Source of the DNA: Shewanella sp. KT0246
GTDB taxonomy: Bacteria; Pseudomonadota; Gammaproteobacteria; Enterobacterales; Shewanellaceae
DNA: 64,000 nucleotides
Assembly: GCF_019654955.1 (NCBI RefSeq)
Contig: NZ_BPEV01000019.1
Location: 44,941-108,940, forward strand
Direction of reading: 5' to 3'
Under the pieces are notes generated by a model, which searched no databases, was not told where the DNA came from, and saw only the letters and a program-made list of their open reading frames with translations. How positions within the stretch are numbered: position 1 is the stretch's first letter; each line of letters starts with the position of its first letter. This document shows, in pieces, positions 26,977 to 34,647 of the stretch. The translations under genes and the position numbers were made by a program.

Positions 26977-27654
26977 ATGCGAGTATTAATCGTTGAAGAC
27001 GATGCGACAACACTACAATATGTTGCTGAAGGTTTTACCGCGCAGCAATATCAAGTTGATACAGCGACCAATGGCCATGATGGCTTGCACCAAGCAAAAC
27101 ATAATCAATACGACATCATTATTTTAGACCGCATGCTCCCCCAGCTAGACGGACTGACTTTGCTGACGGCACTGCGTAATAATGGCAATCAAACTCCGGT
27201 ATTAATCCTATCTGCGCTAAGTCATGTTGATGAGCGCGTAAAAGGCTTACGTGCTGGCGGTGATGATTACATGACTAAGCCTTTTGCCTTTGCCGAACTG
27301 CAAGTTCGCGCAGAAAAGCTTATTCAACGTAATGCCCCTTCTGCGGCCAATACCGACCTTGAAGTGGGCAATTTAAGAATGGAATTGCTGACACGTAAAG
27401 TCACATTAGATGAGCATGAATTAATGCTGCAACCTAAAGAGTTTCAGTTACTTAAATATCTAATGGAACACCCTAATCAAGTGATTAGTCGTACCTTGTT
27501 ATTTGAAGCAGTATGGGATTATCACTTCGATCCTCGCACCAATGTGATTGATGTACATATTGCTAAACTTCGCCGTAAATTTGAAGAACTAGGCCACCCT
27601 GAAATTATCGAAACCGTTCGAGGGGCTGGATATCGCCTTTGCAAAGGGAATTAA
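26977..27654 (+). CDS. OmpR/PhoB-family response regulator
   Basis: A 225-residue DNA-binding regulator. The receiver domain has the acidic pocket E7-D8-D9, phospho-acceptor D51 in IIILDRMLP and the Lys in DDYMTKPF. The C-terminal winged helix (about 125-223) includes LLKYLMEHPNQVISR, TNVIDVHIAKLRRK and VRGAGYRL. Its stop overlaps the probable start of the histidine kinase gene. Targets are unknown. Confidence 0.93.
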   Translation: MRVLIVEDDATTLQYVAEGFTAQQYQVDTATNGHDGLHQAKHNQYDIIILDRMLPQLDGLTLLTALRNNGNQTPVLILSALSHVDERVKGLRAGGDDYMTKPFAFAELQVRAEKLIQRNAPSAANTDLEVGNLRMELLTRKVTLDEHELMLQPKEFQLLKYLMEHPNQVISRTLLFEAVWDYHFDPRTNVIDVHIAKLRRKFEELGHPEIIETVRGAGYRLCKGN

Positions 27655-28960
27655 ACCCTACCAAAGTAGTGCTTGGCGGATAACGCTGATCTTCTCAACC
27701 TTAGTGACCTTGTTGATTGTAATGCTGGTATTTGGTTTATACCGCCAGCTTGTGATTGAACAAGAGAATCAGGTTGAGCAGCATCTTGCTACTGAAATGC
27801 AGCGTTATCAACAGCTTGCTTTAACGGTTGACCGTCGAAGCTTTGCTGCACAAATTCGCGCAGCAGATCCGAAAACAGCGCTTATTGCATGGCGAAATAG
27901 CGTCGATATGGTGGGTGCATTAAGTTTTGTGCCCGACAACATGCCCGTGTTGCCTAAAACTCGAGACTTTCCCATATTAACCGGTGGCCCAGATAAGCTT
28001 CATATTCTCACCGGTGGCATAGTTATGACCCATTATGGGCCAGTATTGATAGCAACTCGTACCGATAACTTAGCTGCATTAATCGATAAATTTATTAATG
28101 CCGCTTTTTGGGCAGTAGCTTTTACCTTAGGGATAACCTTAGCGGTTGGTTTTGTATTTTCTAAAGCGATTTTAAGACGCTTAGTACAATACAATTTACT
28201 CTGTGAAAAGATAGAACAAGGTGAGTACAATACCCGCTTACCTGTCAGTCATAATCAAGATGAGTTTGATATGCTTGCAGGGCAATTTAATCGGGTGCTC
28301 GATACCCTAGAACACAACTTAATGTCTGTTCGAGGGGTGACCGATAATATCGCCCACGATTTAAGAACGCCTTTATCGCATTTACGAATAGGCATTGAAC
28401 AACTCCCTAATAAGCCTACTGAGCAAGTCCCAGAGCTCACTGCTATGTTGCTTGAAGAGCTAGATCATTGTCTGGCAACTTTCGATGCGATGCTATCGTT
28501 AACGCGAATTGAAGAAGGCCAGCAAACATTAGATATGCAGCCAGTGAGTTTGCAGCTTTTATGTGAAGATTTGTTTGAAATGGCTGAAGTGGTTGCTGAG
28601 TCAAAACAGCAAGTATTAACCTTGGACGTTGATAAAGATGTGACCATATCGGGTGATAAATACTTATTATTCCAAGCACTGTTTAACTTGGTCGATAATG
28701 CGATTAAATATGCGCCAGAAGATGCAAAGATTCAGATTGTGCAGTCGGGCAGAAAGATTCAAATTATTGATAATGGCCCAGGTATTAGCGATGAAGACAA
28801 AGAAAGGGTATTCGAGCGCTTAGTGCGATTAGATCCGAGCCGTCATCACAAAGGCACTGGCCTTGGGTTATCTATGGTGAAAGCGATTTTATCTCGTCAC
28901 CATGCTAAAATCGAATTGAAAGATAACCATCCTGGACTGATAGTCGATATTCGATTCTAG
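27650..28960 (+). CDS. Sensor histidine kinase, probable non-AUG start
   Basis: A membrane kinase partner of the upstream regulator. It has TM1 (WRITLIFSTLVTLLIVMLVFG), a periplasmic region, TM2 (FWAVAFTLGITLAVGFVFS), HAMP, the phospho-acceptor H-box AHDLRTPLSHL (His236 counted from 27650), the N-box LVDNAIKYAPED and G-boxes DNGPGIS and GTGLGLSMV. The first ATG/GTG/TTG in frame is GTG 27704, which would cut TM1 in half. The frame is open back to 27593 with only CTG, ATC and ATT candidates; I place the start at ATT 27650, overlapping the regulator's stop codon. This start is inference. Confidence 0.85.
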   Translation: MKPYQSSAWRITLIFSTLVTLLIVMLVFGLYRQLVIEQENQVEQHLATEMQRYQQLALTVDRRSFAAQIRAADPKTALIAWRNSVDMVGALSFVPDNMPVLPKTRDFPILTGGPDKLHILTGGIVMTHYGPVLIATRTDNLAALIDKFINAAFWAVAFTLGITLAVGFVFSKAILRRLVQYNLLCEKIEQGEYNTRLPVSHNQDEFDMLAGQFNRVLDTLEHNLMSVRGVTDNIAHDLRTPLSHLRIGIEQLPNKPTEQVPELTAMLLEELDHCLATFDAMLSLTRIEEGQQTLDMQPVSLQLLCEDLFEMAEVVAESKQQVLTLDVDKDVTISGDKYLLFQALFNLVDNAIKYAPEDAKIQIVQSGRKIQIIDNGPGISDEDKERVFERLVRLDPSRHHKGTGLGLSMVKAILSRHHAKIELKDNHPGLIVDIRF

Positions 28961-29013
28961 TCCTTGTTGCTTAATGCAGTTAAGTGACCTCAACAGGCTC
29001 TAGAGTCGAGACT

Positions 29014-29685
29014 ATGTACCAAATCATACAGCAGCATCCAGACTTCATCGTTATTAATAAGTTACCTAATGTGCACTTTCATAGCCAAGATGGCACCGCT
29101 GGTGTGGTGGCGCAGGTTGAGGCTGACTTAAAGATTAAGTTGTTTGCTGTTCATCGTCTTGATACTCCCACATCAGGCTTACTCATTTTGGCTAAATCTT
29201 CTCAAGTGGCTGCGATATTCACTGCGCTGTTTAGCGAGCATAAAATTCAAAAGTTTTATGTGGCGATAGCTAAAGGTAAACCTAAAAAGAAACAGGGTGG
29301 AATTATTGGTGATATGGCTAAGTCCCGTCGCAGTATGTACAAGCTGCTACGCACTAAAACAAACCCTGCAATCACCCAGTTTTTCTCCCAGTCTATCGAC
29401 AATGGGTTAAGATTATATCTACTTAAACCTTTGAGCGGTAAAACCCATCAACTTCGTGTAGCGTTAAGCAGTATCGGTGTGCCAATTTTAGGTGATGAAC
29501 TTTACGGCGGTGAAGCGGCTGACAGATGCTATTTGCATGCAATGGCGCTAGATTTTGAGTATCAAGGTGAGCGTTTTCAGTTCAAGCAAGTACCACAAAT
29601 TGGCATAGCTTTTTTAAATCAATTAGTGGAACAACAACTGCTAGATGCTTGGCAAACCCCAGCAAATTTACCTTGGCCTAAATAA
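29014..29685 (+). CDS. RluA-family pseudouridine synthase
   Basis: A 223-residue RNA pseudouridine synthase. The catalytic Asp is in HRLDTPTSGLLILAK and the C-terminal motif KPLSGKTHQLRVALSSIGVPILGDELYGG is intact. It has no S4 domain, so it resembles the short RluA-like subfamily rather than RluC/RluD. The RNA target is unknown. ATG 29014 fits the family start (YQIIQQHPDFIVINK); ATG 28984 would add ten residues. Confidence 0.88.
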   Translation: MYQIIQQHPDFIVINKLPNVHFHSQDGTAGVVAQVEADLKIKLFAVHRLDTPTSGLLILAKSSQVAAIFTALFSEHKIQKFYVAIAKGKPKKKQGGIIGDMAKSRRSMYKLLRTKTNPAITQFFSQSIDNGLRLYLLKPLSGKTHQLRVALSSIGVPILGDELYGGEAADRCYLHAMALDFEYQGERFQFKQVPQIGIAFLNQLVEQQLLDAWQTPANLPWPK

Positions 29686-29691
29686 CCTCTT

Positions 29692-30882
29692 TTAGTTGTA
29701 ATTTGGCTTTGCTGTATTAGCTACTTTAATGCAATTACGACCACTGGCTTTTGCTTGGTACATCGCTTTATCCGCCAAATGTAATAATGCTTCCACTGGC
29801 AAGTCTTTTTGAATCGTAGCGCAACCAATACTGGCTTGAATAGCAATAGGCGTACCACGCCATGTAAAGTTTATTTCCGCTAAGGTTTGTTGTAGCTTTT
29901 CAGCAACGCAAAGGGCTTTTCGTTCTGTTGTTAGTGGTAATATCAATACAAACTCTTCGCCGCCATATCGGCATAAGTAATCAATCTTACGGGTAACGCT
30001 ATTAAGTTGTTTAGCTGCAAGTTTTAATACTTCATCACCCGCTGTGTGGCCATGGGCATCGTTAATTTGTTTAAAGTGGTCTAAATCAATCAAAATTATA
30101 CTGTAACTGACTTTATCTCTTAACCAGCGAGCGTGCTCTAAGGTGAGCTTTGTTTGTAAAGCATTGCGGTTCCAAAGCCCCGTTAAGGCATCTTTGTTCG
30201 CCAGGGTCATAATTTTTACCACAAGACGATTGATAGTGTTGCCAATAATCAGAATATTCATCAACAGGATTAATACAATATAAACCCACAAAATTGGTAT
30301 CGATTCTTCAGTATTAAATGCAGCATAAGTGGCGACTTTTTCTGGATAGATTATTAGGATTAATGCTCTGACCAAAAACATCATGCCAATAAGCGCAATC
30401 GGGACTACCAGCCAATAAGTGGCATAAGCTGTAAAATTGTCTTTAAATGCAACGTAATGATCTTTGGCCAACATGATAAAGCAAACTGCAGCAGCCAGAG
30501 ATAGGATAATCATTAAATATGCAGAACTAGTGGCTTGTGGTTTTACTATTAGCATCAAGCCGATTGAGCTAAGAATGAGTGTAAGATCAAATCGATGGCT
30601 TGATGTTAAATGGTAAAGTCGTTGTGCTCCCCAGCGTAAAAAGCAAAAACCGACTAGAATTATATTGTCAGCTACTAGCCAATGCAGATAACTTGGTTCT
30701 TGGGTTCGTTGAGTGTAAAGCAGCATGCCGAGTAAAACGCAAAGGTTGGCTAACGCAAAACGCCGGCTAGCACTGGGTGCTACCCGCATAGGGATAACCA
30801 TTACTGTCCATGCGATTGTTCCTGCGAAGCACAAGATACAAATCATTTGAATTAAAATGAGACTGCTACTATTTTCTATCAT
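29692..30882 (-). CDS. Membrane diguanylate cyclase with intact I-site
   Basis: A 396-residue protein with about six or seven N-terminal membrane helices (residues 8-215) and a C-terminal GGDEF domain. ILIDLDHFKQINDAHGH binds metal and GTP; the active motif GGEEF is at 307-311; RKID at 298-301 is a proper RxxD inhibitory site five residues upstream. So this cyclase should be product-inhibited, unlike the one at 16598. The membrane part shows no recognisable sensor family. It ends 6 bases from the convergent pseudouridine synthase gene. Confidence 0.9.
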   Translation of the reverse strand: MIENSSSLILIQMICILCFAGTIAWTVMVIPMRVAPSASRRFALANLCVLLGMLLYTQRTQEPSYLHWLVADNIILVGFCFLRWGAQRLYHLTSSHRFDLTLILSSIGLMLIVKPQATSSAYLMIILSLAAAVCFIMLAKDHYVAFKDNFTAYATYWLVVPIALIGMMFLVRALILIIYPEKVATYAAFNTEESIPILWVYIVLILLMNILIIGNTINRLVVKIMTLANKDALTGLWNRNALQTKLTLEHARWLRDKVSYSIILIDLDHFKQINDAHGHTAGDEVLKLAAKQLNSVTRKIDYLCRYGGEEFVLILPLTTERKALCVAEKLQQTLAEINFTWRGTPIAIQASIGCATIQKDLPVEALLHLADKAMYQAKASGRNCIKVANTAKPNYN

Positions 30883-31026
30883 TGAGCCTGTATTAAATGA
30901 TTAAAAATTAAGGATAAGTTGATTTAATATAACATCATAATAATATTTGATCTGTTTCACAAATTGTTGCATTTATGTCCAGTTTGGTTGATTAATTTTT
31001 GAAAATTAAAAGGATAAAAAAGAATT

Positions 31027-31194
31027 ATGGATACAAATAAACTACTGCTCATTGTCATCGCAATCCTCTTACCGCCTGTGGCTGTGTTTTTGAAAAAAGG
31101 CATGGGAAAAGACTTACTGATAAATATTATTTTGTGTTTACTCTTTTTTGTTCCGGGCTTGATCCACGCCATTTGGGTGGTAGTGCAAGATTAA
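31027..31194 (+). CDS. Pmp3/YqaE-family small membrane protein
   Basis: A 55-residue peptide with two hydrophobic helices: KLLLIVIAILLPPVAVFLKK and NIILCLLFFVPGLIHAIWVV. The LPPVAVFL, then GLIHAIWVV pattern is the hallmark of the Pmp3/UPF0057 family of stress-linked membrane proteolipids. AAAGGA precedes ATG 31027 by about 12 bases. It is followed by its own terminator. The bacterial role is poorly defined. Confidence 0.85.
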   Translation: MDTNKLLLIVIAILLPPVAVFLKKGMGKDLLINIILCLLFFVPGLIHAIWVVVQD

Positions 31195-31271
31195 TCGCTA
31201 CCCTTTAGCGATTAGCAAGTAATGGAATAGGCTTATTTAACTAAATAAAGTTGTTATGAGCTCAGTGATAA

Positions 31272-31306
31272 ATACCAACTCTGCCAATTTGGAGTTGGTA
31301 TTTTTA
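31272..31306 (+). terminator. Terminator after Pmp3-like gene
   Basis: ATACCAACTC at 31272-31281 pairs with GAGTTGGTAT at 31292-31301; a T run follows. Confidence 0.88.
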
Positions 31307-31390
31307 TGCCTACAATTGTAAAATCGCACTCCGATTTATCCCGCTTGCATTCCATGAGTACAGTATCAGAGAGTTTAAGGTGACATTGAT

Positions 31391-31600
31391 ATGAATAGAC
31401 GTAAAAAGATTAACCAAACTCTCAAAGGTAAAGCCAAAAAGGCCAATGCAAAAAAAGCGGGTAGCAATAAGCCTAAATATATCGCTAAAGCAGATCGCGT
31501 TGTAGCTTCTGTGGCAAGTGAAGGTATTGCTGATGTGGCTAAAGAAGAGAGTCAAGATGTGCTTATCGGAGCGGAACCTACCACAGAGCAAGCCGTTTAA
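31391..31600 (+). CDS. DUF2986-type small basic protein
   Basis: A 69-residue protein whose N-terminal half is strongly basic (NRRKKINQTLKGKAKKANAK, then KPKYIAKADR), a pattern that I associate with DUF2986, small proteins of unknown function in Shewanella and Vibrio. The C-terminal half is acidic and variable. It has no signal or membrane segment. It may bind nucleic acid, which is a guess from charge only. Confidence 0.7.
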   Translation: MNRRKKINQTLKGKAKKANAKKAGSNKPKYIAKADRVVASVASEGIADVAKEESQDVLIGAEPTTEQAV

Positions 31601-31665
31601 TCGTAATAGTTATTGAAAGCATTTAAATTGAAAGCTTTTAAATAAAAAGCATTTAGCAGAAAGAG

Positions 31666-31923
31666 CTAACTTTTTTGATGGTCTCGCCTAAACAATTCCC
31701 ACTCTTCAATCACTTCACCATCAGGTAATGTACACAGAGAAACATCGCCATTAATATGTTCAACCGTTTCTCGTGTACCGCCGTTATCAATACAGTAATC
31801 AGCAGCAGGATTGGTCATATTGAGTGGCTTAATGTCATCACCCGAACAGGCAGTTAAACTGATGATAAGTGCTGTACTGAATATCGCTTTACTAAAATTG
31901 GCTATAGTCGATTGAGCAAACAT
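31666..31923 (-). CDS. DUF333 lipoprotein
   Basis: An 85-residue lipoprotein. The signal peptide ends in the lipobox LTAC with the lipidated Cys at residue 26. The mature part NPAADYCIDNGG, C and LPDGEVIEEWELFRRD matches the DUF333 family (small, two-cysteine, sometimes labelled hemolysin-related without good support). The function is unknown. It stands alone. Confidence 0.8.
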   Translation of the reverse strand: MFAQSTIANFSKAIFSTALIISLTACSGDDIKPLNMTNPAADYCIDNGGTRETVEHINGDVSLCTLPDGEVIEEWELFRRDHQKS

Positions 31924-32077
31924 AGTGTGTTCCTATAACAGGGTTCCGTTAACAAGATCTATGAAAGAGCCTTATAAAAGAATGCTGATAACACAGCGAT
32001 TTTTCTTTTATCAACTATAGCCAAGATTACAACTTTTAGTAAAACTTTGATTATTGAAACTTGCTGGTTGAAAACCG

Positions 32078-32863
32078 TTACTCAGATGCCGAGCACACAG
32101 AGCAGTTAGCTTGTTTTGGAAGTTTCATTTCACGAAACTCCATCGTCATAGCATCAATCATCAGAATACGACCATTTAATCCTTCACCCATATGACTAAT
32201 GGCTTTAATGGCTTCAGTCGCTTGAATACAACCTACTAAACCAACAACAGGTGCTAAAATGCCTGACTCGACACAGGTGAGTTGTTGCTCGCCAAATAAA
32301 CTGCTGTAGCAGTGATAACAAGGTGATGATGCTTGATAATCAAATACCGTTACCGTGCCTTCCATACGAATTGCCGCAGCAGAAATAAAACTGACTTTGT
32401 GGTTAAAACAGCTTTGGTTAAGTTGTTCTCTGACTTGAACATTATCAGTGCAGTCTAGTACTAACATGTGCTCAGATACCAACTGTTCAATACGCGCTTC
32501 ATCAAGGAATTCGTTGATGGTATTGATGGTGATAAGCGGATTCAATTGAGCTAAAGTTTGCTTTGCTGAATCAACTTTGGCTTGACCAACATTTTCATCA
32601 TGATGCAATACTTGGCGTTGTAAGTTCGACAGTTCAACTGTGTCGAAATCAACAATGGTCATTTCACCTATGCCAGCAACAGCAAGGTATTGCGTAACGG
32701 TACAACCTAAACCTCCTGCGCCTATTACCAGTACTTTAGCTTGTTTAAGTTTTTCTTGGCCTTCGATATCCATCGCTTTAATCGATATTTGGCGACTATA
32801 ACGAAGCATTTCGTTATCTGACAAAATATCAACATCATCAGCATTTTTAGGTAAATTACTCAT
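32078..32863 (-). CDS. moeB: Molybdopterin-synthase adenylyltransferase
   Basis: A 261-residue E1-like enzyme that adenylates the C-terminal glycine of MoaD. The nucleotide-binding loop VIGAGGLGCTVTQYL is at about 46-60, with the conserved DFDTVELSNLQRQ; CYHC and CSVC are the zinc-binding pairs. I chose ATG 32863 (AAGGAA upstream); the longer frame would overlap moeA. It is translated from the same minus-strand unit as moeA, 16 bases after its stop. Confidence 0.93.
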   Translation of the reverse strand: MSNLPKNADDVDILSDNEMLRYSRQISIKAMDIEGQEKLKQAKVLVIGAGGLGCTVTQYLAVAGIGEMTIVDFDTVELSNLQRQVLHHDENVGQAKVDSAKQTLAQLNPLITINTINEFLDEARIEQLVSEHMLVLDCTDNVQVREQLNQSCFNHKVSFISAAAIRMEGTVTVFDYQASSPCYHCYSSLFGEQQLTCVESGILAPVVGLVGCIQATEAIKAISHMGEGLNGRILMIDAMTMEFREMKLPKQANCSVCSASE

Positions 32864-32879
32864 TAAATTTCCTTCGCGA

Positions 32880-34130
32880 TTAACACAATACGCTGTTGAA
32901 TGGTTCAACATTAACGGTAGTACCCGATGCGACATCGCCTTGCTCTTGCTCTAGGTTAATAAAGCAATTTGCTAAGCTCATTGAAGTCAACATACCTGAA
33001 CCTTGACCACCGGTTGAGGCAACCACAAGCTCACCATTTTCATCACGACTTAAAATACCGCGTTGGTATTCCGCACGTCCCGGTTGTTTGCGAATTGGAG
33101 TTGTCAGTGTCGCTTTTACAATTAACGGCTCTTTCACCGATAAGCCTTGCATCTTATTGACGATTGGCCAAACAAGTTTGTAAAAGGTCACCATAGATGA
33201 AACTGGGTTACCCGGCAGTCCGCAAAATACCGCTTTGCCTAACTTACCAAAGGCAAATGGTTTACCTGGTTTAATCGCTAAGCGCCAAAAGGTGATTTCA
33301 CCTTCTTCTGACAGTATTTGCTTGGTGTAATCCGCATCACCGACTGAAACGCCGCCCGATGTCAGTACCATATCTGCTTTACTCGCGGCTTCTTTAAATG
33401 CGCCGCGAATAGCTTCTTTGTCATCTTCGATAACACCTAAGTCAATCCATTCAACATTGGCTTGGGTAAGCAGGCCTTTGATGGAGTAGCGGTTTGAATC
33501 ATATATTTGTCCAGGTGCAAGGTCGCTTCCCACAGGGCGTAATTCATCACCAGTGGAGAAAAAAGCCACTTTAAGGCGCGCTTTAACGCGAACTTGACTG
33601 ATACCGATGGTGGCTAATACGCCCATTTCAGCTGCGCGAATTTGGGTGCCACTTTTAAGCACATTGGTTCCTGCGACCAATTCTTCTCCGCGGTAACGAA
33701 TGCTATTACCTTTTGCTTTAGGGTGCTCGATGGTGATGTTGTCGCCATCTGCCGAAGTCTTCTCTTGCATTTGAACCGTGTCGTAACCAGCTGGGACGGG
33801 TGCTCCAGTCATTATGCGGATACAGCTATTGGCTGGGAACTTACCCTTGTAAGGGTGACCTGCAAAAGAAGTACCGACTAAAGTTAAGGTCGTTGCTGTA
33901 TCGCCAGTAAGCTCGTCGAATTTAAACGCGTAACCGTCCATAGATGAATTATCAAATGGTGGTAGGTCGATACAAGATGCCAAATCTTCAGATAGTATGC
34001 GGCCAACGGCTTCATTTAAGCTCACCATTTCACTGTGATCGATGACATTAACTTGATCAAGTAAAGCTTTAATAGCGTCTGTTGGGTGCATTAATCCTGG
34101 CTGTGCGCAGGCATCAGATTTTGTTGACAT
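32880..34130 (-). CDS. moeA: Molybdopterin molybdenumtransferase
   Basis: A 416-residue enzyme that inserts molybdate into adenylated molybdopterin. Family landmarks are LPPFDNSSMDGYAF near the N-terminus, IMTGAPVPAGYDTV, the MPT-binding loop LTSGGVSVGDADYTK, and FGLPGNPVSS-like FCGLPGNPVSSMVTF. A GAGGAG ribosome site lies 5 bases before ATG 34130. Immediately upstream is an 18-base inverted repeat. Together with MoeB it completes the cofactor pathway begun by the moa operon. Confidence 0.95.
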   Translation of the reverse strand: MSTKSDACAQPGLMHPTDAIKALLDQVNVIDHSEMVSLNEAVGRILSEDLASCIDLPPFDNSSMDGYAFKFDELTGDTATTLTLVGTSFAGHPYKGKFPANSCIRIMTGAPVPAGYDTVQMQEKTSADGDNITIEHPKAKGNSIRYRGEELVAGTNVLKSGTQIRAAEMGVLATIGISQVRVKARLKVAFFSTGDELRPVGSDLAPGQIYDSNRYSIKGLLTQANVEWIDLGVIEDDKEAIRGAFKEAASKADMVLTSGGVSVGDADYTKQILSEEGEITFWRLAIKPGKPFAFGKLGKAVFCGLPGNPVSSMVTFYKLVWPIVNKMQGLSVKEPLIVKATLTTPIRKQPGRAEYQRGILSRDENGELVVASTGGQGSGMLTSMSLANCFINLEQEQGDVASGTTVNVEPFNSVLC

Positions 34131-34141
34131 CGTTGCTCCTC

Positions 34142-34159
34142 ACATGGCATTTGCCATGT
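34142..34159 (-). promoter_or_regulatory. Inverted repeat in moeA 5' region
   Basis: ACATGGCA and TGCCATGT separated by two bases, ending a few bases upstream of the moeA ribosome site. It could act as an operator or fold in the mRNA leader. The cognate factor is not known. Confidence 0.4.
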
Positions 34160-34265
34160 TGTGGTTCGTCTAAGACGGACTTAGATAATAAGATTCATTT
34201 TTGATACCGCATTATGCCATGATAGCCACAGATAACTATGATCAGACCAAAGGTTTTTTATATCT

Positions 34266-34583
34266 ATGTCCAGCAAGAGTAGCGATACAACAGAGAAACC
34301 CATTGGACTTTCATCAAAACAGGTAGAGTGGTTTCTCTATATAGTAAAATGTCATAACGGTCATTTATATACCGGTATTACGACAGACGTGAATAGACGT
34401 TTTGCTGAGCATCAAGCGGGCGGCGCCAAAGGGGCTAAATATTTAAAAGGCAAAGGACCGCTAACCTTGGTTTACCAAGAAAATGCAGTTGATAGAAGCG
34501 CTGCTACAAAACGCGAGCTCGCTGTGAAAAAGTTAAATCGCAGCAATAAGTTAGACTTAATCGCCTCTTATCAGCACGAATAG
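34266..34583 (+). CDS. GIY-YIG domain protein (UPF0213-like)
   Basis: A 105-residue single-domain GIY-YIG protein: LYIVKCHNGHLYTGITTDVNRRFAEH contains the paired Tyr and the catalytic-type Arg, and the conserved KYLKGKGPLTLVYQE and ELAVKKLNR follow. E. coli relatives (YhbQ) act on DNA; no partner domain is present here. The conserved Glu in KRELAVKKL is the probable metal ligand. Confidence 0.85.
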   Translation: MSSKSSDTTEKPIGLSSKQVEWFLYIVKCHNGHLYTGITTDVNRRFAEHQAGGAKGAKYLKGKGPLTLVYQENAVDRSAATKRELAVKKLNRSNKLDLIASYQHE

Positions 34584-34607
34584 TTTGACGAGTACCATCT
34601 ACAAAAC

Positions 34608-34640
34608 TAAAAAAAGCCACTTCATAAGGTGGCTTTTTTA
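34608..34640. terminator. Bidirectional terminator between GIY-YIG and M14 genes
   Basis: AAAAAGCCAC and GGTGGCTTTTTT (one G-U pair) around TTCATAA, with A and T runs on either side, between convergent genes. Confidence 0.9.
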
Positions 34641-34647
34641 CAATTGC

